In this document: positions 4,501-5,808 of the stretch, piece by piece
How positions within the stretch are numbered: position 1 is the stretch's first letter
Layout of the letters: each line of letters starts with the position of its first letter
Assembly (NCBI GenBank): GCA_004322325.1
Contig: SCTP01000306.1
Span: 1-5,808 of the forward strand
Direction of reading: 5' to 3'
Length of the DNA stretch: 5,808 nucleotides
From: Gammaproteobacteria bacterium
Lineage (GTDB): Bacteria; Pseudomonadota; Gammaproteobacteria; DSM-16500
Translations under genes and position numbers: made by a program
The notes under the pieces: model-generated
Seen by the model: only the letters and a program-made list of their open reading frames with translations
Databases searched by the model: none
What the model was told of the DNA's origin: nothing

Positions 4501-5808
4501 CACGGATGAAGACGGCGCCAATTTTTCAATCTGCTGCAAAATCGTTTTCAACAACTCCTGCAACGTACTCCGCTTATCCGCCTTCACCAACAAATGCTGA
4601 CAATATAATCCTTTCCGCTTCGCTAACAATGCTGGCGTGGGTCCCAATAAAGTCACCGTATTCGTTGCCGCTGCACAAATATTTTTTATCACTGCTAAAA
4701 AGTCATTCGCACTCTGCTCTTTATACGACTCTGCACGAAATAAGGCAAAATAAGAAAACGGCGGCAAAATAGATTGCTCCCGCTCGGATAATAATGCTTG
4801 AGAAAATGATTGATACCCTTGCTGTAACAATAACTGCAACAAAGGATGTTCAGGATGACGCGTTTGTATCATCACCGTCCCCGGTTTTTCCGCTCGCCCT
4901 GCACGGCCAGCTACCTGCAATAATAATTGCCCCATTTGCTCTGCCGCACGAAAATCCACACTAAACAACCCCGCATCCGCTTCCACCACTCCTACCAAGG
5001 TAACCTGCGGAAAATGATGCCCTTTTGCCAACATTTGTGTGCCCAACAAAATAGCTTTCTTCTCAGTGTGAATGCGCTCCAGCAAATCTTGTATCGCCCC
5101 CTTTTTTCGTGTGTTATCGCGATCAACACGAATAATCGGCACCGCTGGAAAATGTTTCATCAGCACTTGCTCAAGACGCTGCGTTCCCCATCCAATCGGC
5201 TGCAATGCCGTTGCGTGACATTGCCCACACCGCACTGGCATCGTTACTTTTGCATCACAATGGTGACATTGCAAACGTGGCGGCGAATAATGATAAACCA
5301 TACGTGCTTCACATCGACGACATTTAGCAATCCAATTACATTGCGTGCAATATAAAACGGGTGCAAATCCGCGACGGTTTAAAAATAACATCACTTGATT
5401 ATCTTGCTGTAAATGTGTTTGCATCGCTTGCAAAAGTGTTTCAGACAATCCTTCTTCTGACGAAGACCGCCGTAAATCGATCAAGTGATAATGCGGCAAT
5501 TGCGCTGCACCCGCACGATTAGGCAAGGATAAATATTCGTAACGCTGCCGCTTCGCATTCAGAAATGATTCCAAGGAAGGCGTGGCTGAACCCAATACAA
5601 TCGGAAAATGATTCATACTCGCACGCTTAATGGCCAAATCACGCGCGTGATAACGAAAACGATCTTGCTGCTTGAAAGAAATATCATGCTCTTCATCGAC
5701 AATGATCAAACCTAATTGCGCAAACGGTGTAAAAACAGCTGATCGCGTACCAATAACAATCTTCGCTTCACCTGATCGCGCTGCTAGCCATGCTTGTAAT
5801 CGTTGTTG
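4462..5808 (-). CDS. priA: Primosomal protein N' (PriA helicase), 5' part outside window
   Basis: The frame stays open to the right edge and gives the C-terminal 448 residues. The first visible ones (LQAWLAARSGEAKIVIGTRSA) align with the middle of E. coli PriA, so the TTG at 5707-5709 is an internal leucine. Local positions: DEEHD Walker B box at 38-42; GSATPS motif III at 73-78; zinc module with four CxxC pairs (C154/157, C163/166, C181/184, C194/197), all eight cysteines kept; motif V GTQMLAKGHHFP at 256-267; motif VI QVAGRAGR at 298-305; C-terminal KWVLDVDP as in the family. PriA is the 3'-5' helicase that recognises abandoned forks and starts replisome reloading. The N-terminal DNA-binding domain and Walker A are not in the window. 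The gene converges on the slipin gene with 11 bp between stops. Its last 42 codons have 28 ending in G and 1 in C. Confidence 0.97.
   Translation of the reverse strand, partial: QQRLQAWLAARSGEAKIVIGTRSAVFTPFAQLGLIIVDEEHDISFKQQDRFRYHARDLAIKRASMNHFPIVLGSATPSLESFLNAKRQRYEYLSLPNRAGAAQLPHYHLIDLRRSSSEEGLSETLLQAMQTHLQQDNQVMLFLNRRGFAPVLYCTQCNWIAKCRRCEARMVYHYSPPRLQCHHCDAKVTMPVRCGQCHATALQPIGWGTQRLEQVLMKHFPAVPIIRVDRDNTRKKGAIQDLLERIHTEKKAILLGTQMLAKGHHFPQVTLVGVVEADAGLFSVDFRAAEQMGQLLLQVAGRAGRAEKPGTVMIQTRHPEHPLLQLLLQQGYQSFSQALLSEREQSILPPFSYFALFRAESYKEQSANDFLAVIKNICAAATNTVTLLGPTPALLAKRKGLYCQHLLVKADKRSTLQELLKTILQQIEKLAPSSSVKWVLDVDPVEVV

Noticed and set aside
4514..4526. GGCGCC followed by AATTTTT as a slipin terminator
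   Set aside because: A self-complementary hexamer without a loop cannot form a terminator hairpin, and it lies inside priA codons.
4368..4772. A 134-codon + strand open frame across the slipin/priA junction
   Set aside because: It overlaps two well-identified genes in other frames, has a low-complexity proline/serine-rich translation and shows no family resemblance.
4927..5355. A 142-codon + strand open frame inside priA
   Set aside because: It lies antisense to the PriA zinc module and helicase domain; its cysteine- and histidine-rich translation is a by-product of the priA codons.
5707..5709. TTG (on the - strand) as start of priA
   Set aside because: The 33 upstream codons match the PriA helicase core (for example IGTRSA), so this is an internal leucine.
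1..5808. A novel multi-gene system or mobile island
   Set aside because: All protein genes belong to well-known core families, and there are no integrase, transposase, repeat, CRISPR or attachment-site signals; two tRNA genes alone do not indicate an island.

Overview
This window looks like ordinary chromosomal, housekeeping DNA from a gammaproteobacterium with moderate GC content. The protein sequences follow the Escherichia coli family members closely (YbeZ, YbeY, CorC/YbeX, PriA), and the ybeZ-ybeY-corC order is the gammaproteobacterial one. An AT-leaning relative such as a member of the Legionellales would fit, but the exact lineage is a guess. I see no mobile element, CRISPR array, phage gene or defence system.

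Layout from left to right. (1) A + strand operon: a PhoH-family ATPase whose 5' end is cut by the window edge, then ybeY, then corC, which overlaps ybeY by 14 bp. (2) Directly after corC, on the - strand, two tRNA genes form one unit transcribed leftward: tRNA-Leu(CAA) first, then tRNA-Arg(CCU). (3) An 84-bp divergent promoter region holds a strong sigma70-type tRNA promoter on the - strand and an extended -10 promoter for nfeD on the + strand. (4) A two-gene + strand operon encodes a long NfeD membrane serine protease and a slipin (stomatin/SPFH) protein. (5) Converging on it, with only 11 bp between stop codons, is priA on the - strand, cut by the right edge.

Functionally, YbeZ and YbeY are partners in rRNA maturation and ribosome quality control, and CorC is usually co-transcribed with them. 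NfeD and the slipin form a conserved membrane pair in which the protease is thought to process the SPFH protein. PriA restarts stalled replication forks.

No new multi-gene system is visible. The most interesting signals are regulatory or compositional. nfeD appears to be transcribed as a leaderless mRNA. The last ~40-48 codons of all three protein-coding transcription units switch to G-ending codons (18 of 19 leucines there are TTG). As a result, the opposite strand of the corC end, and the + strand just past the slipin, are C-rich and G-poor, as expected of Rho-utilisation sites, at two junctions where no intrinsic terminator is seen.
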